From NCBI GenBank assembly GCA_036488085.1, contig DASXHZ010000074.1:1-64000 (forward strand): a stretch of 64,000 nt of DNA. Direction: 5' to 3'. Under the pieces are notes generated by a model. It ran no database searches, had not been told where the DNA came from, and worked only from the letters and a program-made list of their open reading frames with translations. A program made the position numbers and the translations under genes. This document shows positions 1 through 8,438 of the stretch, piece after piece; position 1 is the first letter of the stretch; each line of letters opens with the position of its first letter. The stretch comes from DASXHZ01 sp036488085. GTDB taxonomy: Bacteria; Acidobacteriota; Thermoanaerobaculia; Gp7-AA8.

Positions 1-783
1 GTTCGCCATCGCGCCGCCGTTCTCCTCGTGCCGCTTCATCCGGACCGCGAGCGTCTTGACGCCGCGGAGGACGAGCCAGGAATCGAACGGGGAGAGGATC
101 GCGCCGACGGCGTTCTGGAGGAATCCGATCTTTTCGGCGATCTCGTCGGAGTTCGAGACGACGACGCCGCCGACGGAGTCGGAGTGGCCGTTGAGGAATT
201 TGGTCGTCGAGTGGACGACGATGTCGGCGCCGAGCTCGATCGGCCGCTGCAGGTACGGCGAGCAGAAGGTGTTGTCGACCACGACCAGCGCGCCGCGCTG
301 GTGCGCGACCTCGGCGCACGCGCCGATGTCGGTGATCGTCATCATCGGATTGGTCGGTGTCTCGAGGAAGACGATCTTGGTGCTGTCGCGCAGCGCCGCC
401 TTCACGTTCGCGACGTTCGAGGTGTCGACGTAGGTGAACTCGATGCCGAACTTCTCGCAGACGCGGGAGAAGAGGCGGTACGAGCCGCCGTACATGTTCT
501 CGCCGGCGACGACATGATCGCCCTTTTCGAGCATGCGGAAGACGGTGTCGGTGGCCGACATGCCGGAGGCGAAGCAGTGCGCGTGTTTGCCGCGTTCGAG
601 CGCCGCGAGGTTCGCTTCGAGCGCGGAGCGCGTCGGGTTCTGCGTCCGCGCGTACTCGTACCCCTTGTGGCGGCCGAGCTCGGGCTGAACGTAAGTCGAG
701 GTCTGGAAGATCGGAACCGTTACGGCGCCGGTGGTTTCCTCGGGCTCTTGCCCGGCGTGAATGCAGTCAGTCGAGAATCCCAT
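1..783 (-). CDS. Cystathionine gamma-synthase/gamma-lyase family PLP enzyme (3' end outside window)
   Basis: Trans-sulfuration enzyme of the Cys/Met-metabolism PLP family, probably cytosolic. The first 261 codons are visible; the C-terminus lies beyond the left edge. Seen: N-terminal CIHAGQEP and PIFQTSTY motifs, YARTQNPTR, substrate-loop GMSATDT, the cofactor aspartate in VVVDNTFCSPYLQRP and the PLP lysine in HSTTKFLNGHSD (about K195). The ATG at 783 lies 9 bp after the stop of the upstream cysteine synthase/CBS-like gene, so the two are surely cotranscribed. Such a pair is typical of reverse trans-sulfuration (homocysteine to cysteine through cystathionine), but synthase (MetB) and lyase (MccB/CGL) cannot be separated by eye. 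Confidence 0.9.
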   Translation of the reverse strand, partial: MGFSTDCIHAGQEPEETTGAVTVPIFQTSTYVQPELGRHKGYEYARTQNPTRSALEANLAALERGKHAHCFASGMSATDTVFRMLEKGDHVVAGENMYGGSYRLFSRVCEKFGIEFTYVDTSNVANVKAALRDSTKIVFLETPTNPMMTITDIGACAEVAHQRGALVVVDNTFCSPYLQRPIELGADIVVHSTTKFLNGHSDSVGGVVVSNSDEIAEKIGFLQNAVGAILSPFDSWLVLRGVKTLAVRMKRHEENGGAMAN

Positions 784-792
784 GTGTGAACC

Positions 793-1761
793 TCAGTCGG
801 CGTGATCGGGTGCGAAAGGCTTCGCCCACTTCGTATAGATGCCCTTCGACATGTAGCGCTCGCTCCCGTCGGGGATGAGCGTGACGACGCGGTGGCTGGG
901 GCCGAGGCGCTTTGCCACCTCGACCGCCGCGTGAACGTTCGCGCCGGCCGAGGAGCCGCCGAGGATCCCTTCCTCCGTCGCGAGGCGGCGCACCATCCGG
1001 AATGCGGGGTCGTCGTAGACCTGAATGACTTCGTCGGCGAGCGACATGTCGAGCACCGGCGGGATGAATGACGACGCGCCGATGCCTTCGACCTCGTGCG
1101 GCCCAGCTTCGCCGCCCTTCAGGATCGAGCCCTGCGGCTCGACGACGACGCACCAGCACTTCGGGTTCCGCTCTTTCAGGTACTTGGCGACGCCGCTGAA
1201 CGTGCCGCCGGTCCCCGCGCCCGCGACCCACGCATCGACCCGTCCATCCATCTGCTCCCACACCTCGGGGCCGGTGGTCTCGTAATGCGAGTCGGTGTTG
1301 TACGGGTTCGCGAACTGCTGCGGGACGTAGGAGTTGGGGATCGTCTTCGCCAGCTCCTGCGCTTTCGCGATCGCCGCCTTCATCCCTTCGGCCGCCGGCG
1401 TGAGGATCACCTCGCCGCCGAGGGCCTTCATCACTTCGCGCTTCTCGATCGAGAAGTTTTCGGGGACGCAGAGGATGACGCGGTAGCCGAGGCGGACGCC
1501 GGCGAGCGCGAGGCCGATGCCGGTGTTGCCGGCGGTCGGCTCGATGATCGTGCCGCCCGCCTGCAGCTCGCCGTTTTTCGCGGCGCGCTCGATCATCCCG
1601 ATCCCGATGCGGTCCTTCACCGAGAAGCCTGGGCTGAGCAGCTCCATCTTCACGAAGATGCCGGCGTCATCTGCCGCGGTGATGTGACCGAGGCGCACGA
1701 TCGGGGTGTTGCCGATGAGATCGAGGACGCTGTCGACCGGCTTGCTGAGGAGGCGGGACAA
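793..1761 (-). CDS. Cysteine synthase / cystathionine beta-synthase family
   Basis: PLP-dependent beta-replacement enzyme (O-acetylserine sulfhydrylase or cystathionine beta-synthase type), 322 aa. Seen: LDLIGNTPIVRL near the N-terminus, PLP lysine in GFSVKDR (about K49), EPTAGNTGIGLA (family usually has Ser where Ala is seen), the phosphate loop GAGTGGTFSGVAKYL and the C-terminal IPDGSERYMSKG. The frame is open back to 1875, but that would overlap the zinc-ribbon gene's stop and its terminator hairpin (1792-1818), so I choose the TTG at 1761; a TATGAT box at 1771-1776 sits just upstream and no Shine-Dalgarno is visible. The gamma-family partner 9 bp downstream argues for a CBS-like role in reverse trans-sulfuration. 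Start uncertain, family certain. Confidence 0.88.
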   Translation of the reverse strand: MSRLLSKPVDSVLDLIGNTPIVRLGHITAADDAGIFVKMELLSPGFSVKDRIGIGMIERAAKNGELQAGGTIIEPTAGNTGIGLALAGVRLGYRVILCVPENFSIEKREVMKALGGEVILTPAAEGMKAAIAKAQELAKTIPNSYVPQQFANPYNTDSHYETTGPEVWEQMDGRVDAWVAGAGTGGTFSGVAKYLKERNPKCWCVVVEPQGSILKGGEAGPHEVEGIGASSFIPPVLDMSLADEVIQVYDDPAFRMVRRLATEEGILGGSSAGANVHAAVEVAKRLGPSHRVVTLIPDGSERYMSKGIYTKWAKPFAPDHAD

Positions 1762-1770
1762 AGCGCGCGG

Positions 1771-1776
1771 ATCATA
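1771..1776 (-). promoter_or_regulatory. Possible -10 box of the cysteine synthase/CBS-like gene
   Basis: TATGAT on the minus strand, placed between the terminator of the upstream gene and the presumed TTG start at 1761. Transcription would begin almost at the start codon, giving a leaderless or nearly leaderless mRNA. Only the box itself is seen; no clear -35 was found. Confidence 0.35.
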
Positions 1777-1791
1777 AACGATCCGGAACGA

Positions 1792-1818
1792 AAAACGGCG
1801 GCCAGCGGCCGCCGTTTT
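1792..1818 (-). terminator. Rho-independent terminator of the zinc-ribbon gene
   Basis: An 11-bp perfect stem (arms 1792-1802 and 1808-1818, five-base loop) ending in a T-tract on the minus strand, about 23 bp after the stop at 1841. It separates the zinc-ribbon gene from the trans-sulfuration pair. Confidence 0.85.
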
Positions 1819-1840
1819 CCAGGTTGTGATGGGTCTTGTT

Positions 1841-2161
1841 TTACGCCCAGCTCGAGTGGCGCGAGGTGCCGCCACGGCGCGAGTTGTAGCAGTCGCGGCA
1901 ATAGACCGGCTTGCCGCTCACCGGAGTGAACGGAACCTCGGTTGCCACGCCGCACGAGTCGCAGGTGACGCTCACCATCTGGCGCTCGCGAGAACCGCCG
2001 TTGCCGTCGCGGGAAGTCTTCCGCTTGTCACGGCAATTCTTGCAGCGCTTCGGCTCGTTCGTGAATCCACGTTCCGCGTAGAAGGCCTGCTCATTCTTCG
2101 AGAAAAGAAACTCCCCGCCGCAGTCGATGCAGTTCAGGGTTTTGTCATTGAAGGTATCCAT
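1841..2161 (-). CDS. Double zinc-ribbon protein
   Basis: Small 106-aa protein with two zinc-ribbon halves. The N-terminal half has CIDCGGEFLFS, an EQAFYAERGF stretch and RCKNCR, matching the probable zinc-ribbon family that binds one Zn through two CxxC pairs. The C-terminal half has CDSCG, VPFTPVSGKPVYC and RDC, the CxxC_CxxC type seen in many bacterial zinc-binding proteins. A Ser/Arg/Gly-rich linker joins them. An AGGAG ribosome site precedes the ATG. Molecular role unknown; nucleic-acid binding or a redox-sensitive switch would both fit. It is a single-gene unit, closed by a strong terminator. Confidence 0.85.
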   Translation of the reverse strand: MDTFNDKTLNCIDCGGEFLFSKNEQAFYAERGFTNEPKRCKNCRDKRKTSRDGNGGSRERQMVSVTCDSCGVATEVPFTPVSGKPVYCRDCYNSRRGGTSRHSSWA

Positions 2162-2427
2162 GAAACTCTGGTCTCCTAAGTATCCGTTTGAAAAATGTGC
2201 CGCAGCCTACGCGTAGCGGGGTGCCGCGACTTCATGCCCCGCGATATTCTGGGATTCGATACGAACCGAAATGATCGCCCCCCTTCAGCCAACGAATACA
2301 AGTTGCCCCGCGACGCAATCTGCTGTCCGTGGAGTGTCGTTCGCTTGGATTCGTTGGCTCAAGTTTTAGCATAGGTACGCGGCAAGCGGAAGCGCGAAGT
2401 CATTCGTCAAAATAATTCGTCAACCAG
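2162..2427. other. Divergent intergenic region
   Basis: 266 bp between the minus-strand zinc-ribbon gene and the plus-strand DUF72/selB pair. It must hold the promoters of both. I see no convincing -35/-10 pair, repeat or RNA gene in it. Confidence 0.5.
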
Positions 2428-3261
2428 TTGACCACCCAAAATCGTACGGTTCGTGTCGGTCCCGCCGGCTGGAGTTACAAGGACTGGGAGGGGATCGTCT
2501 ACCCGCCGCACGGATCGCGATTCGATCCGCTCGCGTTCCTGGCGCAGTACTTCGACACGGTGGAGATCAACTCGCCGTTCTACCGGATCCCGCCGCCGAC
2601 TCACGCGAAGAGCTGGACGCGGCGCGTGACCGGGAATCGCAACTTCAAGTTCACGACGAAGATCTATCGCGGCTTCACGCACGAGACCGCGAGCCTCGCG
2701 CCCGGCGACGTCAAGGCGTTTCGCGCCTACCTCGAGCCGCTGGCGAGCGCGAACATGCTCGGCGCGGTGCTGCTGCAGTTCCCATGGAGCTTCCGCAACA
2801 CGCCGGAAGGGCGCGTCAAGCTGGTCGATCTCTTCGACGCGTTTCGCGACTATCCGAAAGCGCTCGAGGTGCGACACGCCTCGTTCCAGAACGACGACTT
2901 CTTGGCGTTTCTCGACGAGCAGGACGTGTCGTGGGTCAACGTCGATCAGCCGCTGTTCGCTGATTCGGTAAAGCCTGCCGAGACGGTCACCGGCCCGGTC
3001 GCGTATGTTCGTCTCCACGGCCGGAACTACGAGAAATGGTTCGCGCATGCCGAGTCGTGGGAACGCTACAACTACCACTACTCGCGCCAGGAGCTCGAGC
3101 CGTGGGCCGGCCGGATCGAGAACATGGCGAAGAGCAAAGATACGTACGTGATCACGAACAATCACTTCCGCGGCCAGGCAATCGCCAACGCCGGCGATCT
3201 GAAGGAGGCACTCGGAATGAGTGGCGAAGTGCCTCCAGGTGTGAAAGAACTCTATCCATGA
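2428..3261 (+). CDS. DUF72 (YecE-like) family protein
   Basis: 277-aa TIM-barrel protein of the DUF72/YecE family, function unknown. Seen: the opening VRVGPAGWSYKDWEG, YFDTVEINSPFYRIP, NFKFTTKI, LQFPWSF, the mid-barrel EVRHASF and FLDEQDVSWVNVDQP, and the late VAYVRLHGR, all hallmarks of the family. The start is a TTG at 2428; no in-frame ATG lies upstream. Its stop overlaps the ATG of selB (ATGA at 3258-3261), so the two are translationally coupled. Whether DUF72 helps selenium metabolism is not known; the coupling is the only hint here. Confidence 0.9.
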   Translation: MTTQNRTVRVGPAGWSYKDWEGIVYPPHGSRFDPLAFLAQYFDTVEINSPFYRIPPPTHAKSWTRRVTGNRNFKFTTKIYRGFTHETASLAPGDVKAFRAYLEPLASANMLGAVLLQFPWSFRNTPEGRVKLVDLFDAFRDYPKALEVRHASFQNDDFLAFLDEQDVSWVNVDQPLFADSVKPAETVTGPVAYVRLHGRNYEKWFAHAESWERYNYHYSRQELEPWAGRIENMAKSKDTYVITNNHFRGQAIANAGDLKEALGMSGEVPPGVKELYP

Positions 3262-5144
3262 GAAGGAAACGCGTGGTCGGGACTGCCGGCCACATCGATC
3301 ATGGCAAGACGTCGCTCGTGCGCGCGCTCACCGGCGTCGACACGGACCGGCTGCCGGAGGAGAAGCGGCGCGGGATTACGATCGACCTCGGGTTCGCCTC
3401 GCTGTTCACGGACGAATACCAGATCGGGTTCATCGACGTTCCGGGACACGAACGGTTCGTGAAGAACATGCTGGCGGGCGTCGGCGGGATCGATTCCGCG
3501 CTGCTGGTCGTCGCCGCCGACGAGTCGATCAAGCCGCAGACGCGCGAGCATTTCGCTATCTGCCGCCTGCTCGAGATTCCGACCGGCGTCATCGCGATCA
3601 CGAAGAGCGATCTCGTCGATCGGGACATCGTCGATCTCGTCAGGCTGGAGATCGAGGACCTCGTCGCCGGCTCGTTCCTCGAAGGAAAGCCGGTCGTCCC
3701 ATGCAGCAGCACGACCGGCGACGGGATCGAGGACGTGAAGCGCGCGATCGTCTCCTCGGTTGCGGCCGTGTCGGACCGCGACGCGACGACGCGCGTCTTC
3801 CGCCTCCCGATCGATCGCGTCTTCACGATGAAAGGCTTCGGCTCGGTCATCACCGGAACGACGTACTCCGGCCGCGTCGACAGTGAACGCGAAGTGGAAG
3901 TCCTCCCTGGCGGCGACCGCAGCCGCGCGCGCGCGATCCAGGTCCACGGCGAGCCGCGCGAGTTCGCGTCGGCTGGCGAGCGGACGTCGGTCAATCTCGC
4001 CGACATCCCGCTCGAACAGCTCCACCGCGGGCAGCAGCTCGTGCCGCCCGATACGCTGCGTCCGTCGCAGATCATCACCGCGCGTCTCGACCTTCTCGGC
4101 GATTCGAAGGCGCTGAAAGAACAGACCCGCATCCGTTTCCACCATCTCGCCTCGGAGCTCCTCGGCAACATCCGCTTCGTCGACGACACGGCAGGCGAGC
4201 TCGCGCCGGGCGCGAGCGGATACGTGCAGATCCGCCTCGAGTCGCCGGTCGTCGCGGTCGCCGGCGACCGCTTCGTGATCCGCCGCTACTCGCCGGCGTT
4301 TACGATCGGCGGGGGCGTCATTCTCGACGCGCACCTTCCGAAGCTGAGCCGCGGGACGCGCGCGGAGATCCTGCAGACGCTGGGACGCGGCACGCTGGTG
4401 GAGCGTGTGGAGCTGATGGCGAAGCTCGCCGGAATGCGCGGCATCACGATCGAAGAGGTGCAGGCGCGCACGGGGATCGTGAAGACGACGCTGGCGAAGG
4501 AGCTGAAGTCGTTGCCGCGCCTTTCGAAATTCGCCGACGGCGAGTGGATCCACGGCGACGTCGTCGCGGAGTTTCGTCGCCGCGCGATCGAGTTCCTCGA
4601 CCGCTACTTCAAGACGAACAAGGTGGCGGTGAGCGTTCCGAAGGGGGAGTTCGTGCAGAAGCTCTTTCCGCATGACTCCGGCGCGGCGCTGATCAACTTC
4701 CTGCTGCAGGACTTAGCGCGGGAAAAGATCGTCGCGGTCCAGGGGGACGCGCTCGAGATTCCGGGAAGGTCGAAGACGCTCGGCGGCGCCGAGGGGGAGC
4801 TGGCGAGGGCGATCGAGACGCGGTTCGCGGGCGCGGGGCTTGCGCCGCCCGCCGTCTCCGAGATCATCAACGAGAAGATGTACAAGCCGAAGATGATCGA
4901 AGGCGTGATCAGCTTCCTCGTCAAACAGGGGACGCTGGTGCGGCTGGCGGAAGGCGTCTACCTGCACAAGGACGTGCTGGTGAAGGCGCGCGCGACGATG
5001 AGCGCGAAGCGCGGCGAGTCGATCGACGTCGCGCACTTCAAGGAGTTGTTCGGGCTCTCACGCAAGATCGCGATCCCGCTGCTGGAGTGGTTCGACCGCG
5101 AAGGCGTTACGAAGAGGGTCGGCGACTCGCGTCAGGTTTTGTGA
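3258..5144 (+). CDS. selB: Selenocysteine-specific translation elongation factor SelB
   Basis: 628-aa GTPase that carries Sec-tRNA to in-frame UGA codons followed by a SECIS hairpin. Seen: P-loop GTAGHIDHGKTSLVRALTG at the very N-terminus, switch I EEKRRGITIDLGFA, G3 DVPGHERFVKNM, G4 ITKSDLVD, EF-Tu-like barrels (FTMKGFGSVITGT) and, from about residue 380, a long winged-helix region typical of the SelB C-terminus that binds SECIS RNA. The ATG at 3258 is preferred because the GTPase motif starts right after it. Presence of selB implies that the genome encodes selenoproteins; a strong candidate is at 31584-32513. selA, selC and selD are not in the window. Confidence 0.95.
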   Translation: MRRKRVVGTAGHIDHGKTSLVRALTGVDTDRLPEEKRRGITIDLGFASLFTDEYQIGFIDVPGHERFVKNMLAGVGGIDSALLVVAADESIKPQTREHFAICRLLEIPTGVIAITKSDLVDRDIVDLVRLEIEDLVAGSFLEGKPVVPCSSTTGDGIEDVKRAIVSSVAAVSDRDATTRVFRLPIDRVFTMKGFGSVITGTTYSGRVDSEREVEVLPGGDRSRARAIQVHGEPREFASAGERTSVNLADIPLEQLHRGQQLVPPDTLRPSQIITARLDLLGDSKALKEQTRIRFHHLASELLGNIRFVDDTAGELAPGASGYVQIRLESPVVAVAGDRFVIRRYSPAFTIGGGVILDAHLPKLSRGTRAEILQTLGRGTLVERVELMAKLAGMRGITIEEVQARTGIVKTTLAKELKSLPRLSKFADGEWIHGDVVAEFRRRAIEFLDRYFKTNKVAVSVPKGEFVQKLFPHDSGAALINFLLQDLAREKIVAVQGDALEIPGRSKTLGGAEGELARAIETRFAGAGLAPPAVSEIINEKMYKPKMIEGVISFLVKQGTLVRLAEGVYLHKDVLVKARATMSAKRGESIDVAHFKELFGLSRKIAIPLLEWFDREGVTKRVGDSRQVL

Positions 5145-5805
5145 ACGCCGGGATGGCGAAGAGCGACGCCGGGACGTTCTTCGATTCGATGCGCGTCACC
5201 GTCTTGTCGACGACCAGCTTCTTGTTCAGGTACGGGAGCTCGGCGTGCTCCGCGAGCGGGAAGCCCTGCGCCTCGATGCCGGTCATCATCGAGAAGAGCT
5301 GCGGCGGGATGGCGGGATGGTTCCCGATCCAAAGCTGGTGCGTGTAGCCGCCGGCGTGCGCGGTCCAAAGCGCCGCGTTCACACCTTGCAGCGGTTTGGT
5401 TTCATGCGTTGCCTCGACCGAGTGCGCGGGCCGGGAAGCCGGTTCGGTGCGATACGAGCGCGCAATCTCATCGACGAACGTGACCGTGTTCGCCTTCAGG
5501 TCGAAGAGGCGCCAGTGATCGAGCTCGTCGAGCGACCGCGCCTTGTCGCCCGCCACGACGATCGCATGCGTGAACGTCCTGTTCGCCGGCTGGACCGTCG
5601 TTTCGATGGTGATGACGGTGGCGCGGATCTGAGGGCCTGCGGGTGGCGGCGTCGCTTTCTTGACTTCGGAGCGGCAGGCGAAAAGGAGCGCGAGGATGAG
5701 AGCGCAGAGGGCAGAGCGCAGAGCGCAGAACTTCGGTTGTCGCTCTGCGCTCTGCGCTCTCCCCTCTGCTCTCAGTCCTTTGCGTCGTACCAGCTTCGTC
5801 CCCAT
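5107..5805 (-). CDS. Hypothetical lipoprotein
   Basis: Up to 232 aa. A hydrophobic stretch ending in ILALLFAC gives a lipobox (Cys about 44 from this start), then a short KKATPPP linker and a soluble domain with no recognised motif. The 5' part, including the signal peptide, is encoded by a GCAGAGC-word palindrome (5697-5774), which also makes the start unsure: the ATG at 5805 lies 34 bp inside polA. The 3' end overlaps the convergent selB gene by 38 bp. The domain has TVTFVDEIARSYRTEP and mentions of a conserved Trp-Ile-Gly segment, but I do not recognise a family. Likely periplasmic, membrane anchored. Confidence 0.6.
   Translation of the reverse strand: MGTKLVRRKGLRAEGRAQSAERQPKFCALRSALCALILALLFACRSEVKKATPPPAGPQIRATVITIETTVQPANRTFTHAIVVAGDKARSLDELDHWRLFDLKANTVTFVDEIARSYRTEPASRPAHSVEATHETKPLQGVNAALWTAHAGGYTHQLWIGNHPAIPPQLFSMMTGIEAQGFPLAEHAELPYLNKKLVVDKTVTRIESKNVPASLFAIPAFTKPDASRRPSS
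5697..5774. repeat. Palindrome with GCAGAGC-word tandem arms (copy 1)
   Basis: Left arm 5697-5730 and right arm 5741-5774 are near-perfect inverted copies, each made of repeated CAGAGCG/CAGAGGG words, with a loop of about 10 bases. It covers the polA stop codon and the signal-peptide coding part of the lipoprotein gene. Related copies lie at 46301-46408, 49268-49298 and 56509-56595. Confidence 0.85.
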
Positions 5806-8438
5806 CGCGTGTCGACCGCCAGCGGCACCGCGAGCGGAAAGATGTTCTCCATCGCATCTTTCACGATCTCCGCCACCTCCGTCGCCTCGCTCTGGGTCGC
5901 CTCGATCACGATCTCGTCGTGCACCGTCAGCAGCATCCGGGCGACGCGCTGGTCGAGCCTTGCGTCGAGCGCAATCATCGCGAGCTTCAGGATGTCGGCG
6001 GCCGTCCCCTGAATCGGCGCGTTCGTCGCCATCCGCTCCGCGTTGCCGCGCACCGTGAACGACTTGTTGTGGATCTCGGGGATGTAGCGAACCCGCCCGA
6101 AGAGCGTCGTCACCTTTCCGGTGCCGCGTGCCTCTTCGAGCGTCCGGTCGAGATACTCCTGGATCTTCGGATAGCGCGCAAAGTACGCGTCGATGAAGTC
6201 CTTCGCCTGGCCGGTCGGAATGTCCAACTCGTTCGAGAGCCGGAACGCGGACATCCCGTACAGCACCCCGAAGTTGATCGTCTTCGCCGCCCGCCGCTGA
6301 TCGTGCGTCAACTGCTCCGGCGGGATGTTGAACATCTTCGACGCCGTCGCGCGGTGGATGTCGTCGCCGCGCCGGAACGTCTCGATCAGGTCGGGGTCAC
6401 CCGAGATGTGCGCCAGGATGCGCAGCTCCACCTGCGAGTAGTCGGCTGACAGCAGCACCTGCCCTTCGTCCGCCACGAACGCTTTCCGAATCGAGCGGCC
6501 GAGCTCCGTCCGGATCGGGATGTTCTGCAGGTTCGGATCGGACGACGACAGCCGGCCGGTCGCGGCGACCGCCTGGTTGAACGACGTGTGCACGCGGCCG
6601 TGCACGTCGACGAGCTGCGGCAGCGCGTCGATGTAGGTCGACTTGAGCTTGTGCAGCTCGCGATGCTGGAGGATGAGCTGCGGCACGACGAAGCCGTGCG
6701 ACGCCAGCTCCTGGAGGACGTCGACCGACGTCGAGAATGCCTTCGTTCCCTTCGTCTTCTTGATGACCGGATAGTTCAGCTTCTCGAACAGGATGTGTCC
6801 GAGCTGCTGCGGCGAGTTGATGTTGAACTCCGTCCCCGCCTCGGTGTAGATGCGCGTCTCGAGGTCGGCGAGCTGCACGCCCATGTCGTTCGACATCCGG
6901 TGCAGCAACGCGACATCGACGCGGATCCCGCGCTCCTCCATCCGCGCCAGGACCGGAATGAGCGGGAGCTCGATCTCCTCGTAGATCTTTACGAGCGCCG
7001 CTTCGCGGCGGAGCTCGGGCTCGAGCGCGTCGCGCAGGTCGAGCGTGATCGCCGGCTTCTCGCCGAGGTATGGGACGTAGGCGCTGATCGCAGTGGGGCC
7101 GAGGCCGTGCTCGGCGGCGAAAAGCGGCGCGGTCTTCGCGACGTCCTTCCGCGTGACGACGTCCTGCTTCAGCCGGTCGCGCGCGATGTTGCCGAAGGCG
7201 TGCGACGGAAGGCCGGGATTGATGACGTACGACATGATCATCGTGTCGGCCCACTTGGCCGGTACCGGCCAGCCGTTGGCCGCGAGACGCCGCGTCTGTT
7301 CCTTTGAATCGTGCGCGACGAACGCGCGATCGGTCTGCAGCGCCTGGCGCAGGACGGCCGCGAGCTCCGCGTTTCCTCCGACGCTCGGCGAGAGAGGAAC
7401 GATCAGCGCCTCGGTCGCGCTTCTCGCGATTGCCGCCGCGATGATTTCGTCGAACGCGTCGGCCGTGTTCGACTCGAACCAGATCGCCAGCGGGTCGTTG
7501 CCGTTCGTGAATTCGCGAACGTCGTCCGCGGCGGCGGCGACACGGAAGTCGCGCACCGTCGGCGGTGCTTCCGGCAGGTACTCCTGCATCAGCGACGCGA
7601 ACTCGAGCTTCGAGAAGATCTCGTGCAGCCGCGGCCGGTCGGGCTCCGCGCGCTTGAGCGCCTCGAAGTCGATGTTCGTGACGTCGAGGTCGCACTTGAT
7701 GCGGGCCAGGTCGCGCGAGAGGAACGCTTTGTCGCGGTTCTCTTCGAGCTTCTTCCGCTGCGCCGGCTTCAGCTTGTCGAGGTTCTCGTAGACGCCTTCG
7801 AGCGAGCCGAAGTCGGTGATCAGCGCCTTCGCCCCCTTCTCGCCGATGCCGGGGACGCCGGGGATGTTGTCGATAGCGTCGCCCCAGATCGCCATGACGT
7901 CGACGACCTTCTCCGGCGCCAGCCCGAACGCCTCGGCCACCCCTTTCGCGTCGTACAGCACCTCGCGGCCCGTATGGTAGAACGAGATACCGTCGCCGAC
8001 GAGCTGAAAGAAGTCCTTGTCGGACGTCGCGATCACGACGTCGTAACGGCGGTCGCGCGCGGCGCAGGCGAGCGATCCGATGAGGTCATCCGCCTCCCAA
8101 TCCTCGACACCGATGACCGGGATCCGGAAGCCTTCCAGCACGTCGTTGACGAGCGGCATCTGGATGACAAGGTCGTCCGGCATCGGCCGCCGGTCCTTCT
8201 TGTAGTCCTCGTACGCCTCATGGCGCGTCTTCGCATGGCCGATGTCGAACGCCACCGCGATACAGTCGGGGTTGTGGTCCTTCAGCAGCTTCCGGAGCAT
8301 CTGCGTGAAGCCGTAGACGGCGTTCGTGGCGAGGCCGGCGGAGTTGGTGAGCCCGCGGATCGCGAAGTAGGAGCGGTAGACGTTGTTCGAGCCGTCGATG
8401 ATGAAGAGCTTGGGACGCTTGGTCGTCGCCTTGGGCAT
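5772..8438 (-). CDS. polA: DNA polymerase I
   Basis: 888 aa, full length for PolA. The N-terminal 5'-3' exonuclease/flap domain (about 1-290) shows IDGSNNVYRSYFA, VEDWEADD, TSDKDFFQLV and GVPGIGEKGAKAL. The middle domain (about 300-480) is degenerate: the DxE of proofreading motif I is absent (AIWFESN instead) and the ExoIII Tyr/Asp motif is not seen, so 3'-5' exonuclease is probably inactive. The polymerase domain is intact: motif A SADYSQVELRILAHISGD, motif B RRAAKTINFGVLYGMS, motif C LLTVHDEIV. Role: Okazaki fragment processing and repair gap filling. Starts at ATG 8438; the stop lies in a palindromic repeat. Confidence 0.97.
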   Translation of the reverse strand: MPKATTKRPKLFIIDGSNNVYRSYFAIRGLTNSAGLATNAVYGFTQMLRKLLKDHNPDCIAVAFDIGHAKTRHEAYEDYKKDRRPMPDDLVIQMPLVNDVLEGFRIPVIGVEDWEADDLIGSLACAARDRRYDVVIATSDKDFFQLVGDGISFYHTGREVLYDAKGVAEAFGLAPEKVVDVMAIWGDAIDNIPGVPGIGEKGAKALITDFGSLEGVYENLDKLKPAQRKKLEENRDKAFLSRDLARIKCDLDVTNIDFEALKRAEPDRPRLHEIFSKLEFASLMQEYLPEAPPTVRDFRVAAAADDVREFTNGNDPLAIWFESNTADAFDEIIAAAIARSATEALIVPLSPSVGGNAELAAVLRQALQTDRAFVAHDSKEQTRRLAANGWPVPAKWADTMIMSYVINPGLPSHAFGNIARDRLKQDVVTRKDVAKTAPLFAAEHGLGPTAISAYVPYLGEKPAITLDLRDALEPELRREAALVKIYEEIELPLIPVLARMEERGIRVDVALLHRMSNDMGVQLADLETRIYTEAGTEFNINSPQQLGHILFEKLNYPVIKKTKGTKAFSTSVDVLQELASHGFVVPQLILQHRELHKLKSTYIDALPQLVDVHGRVHTSFNQAVAATGRLSSSDPNLQNIPIRTELGRSIRKAFVADEGQVLLSADYSQVELRILAHISGDPDLIETFRRGDDIHRATASKMFNIPPEQLTHDQRRAAKTINFGVLYGMSAFRLSNELDIPTGQAKDFIDAYFARYPKIQEYLDRTLEEARGTGKVTTLFGRVRYIPEIHNKSFTVRGNAERMATNAPIQGTAADILKLAMIALDARLDQRVARMLLTVHDEIVIEATQSEATEVAEIVKDAMENIFPLAVPLAVDTRWGRSWYDAKD

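Noticed and set aside
28..789. Long plus-strand frame opposite the PLP-enzyme gene
   Set aside because: It is the antisense shadow of the cystathionine gamma-family gene; composition is Arg/Asp/Val-rich and no family motif is seen.
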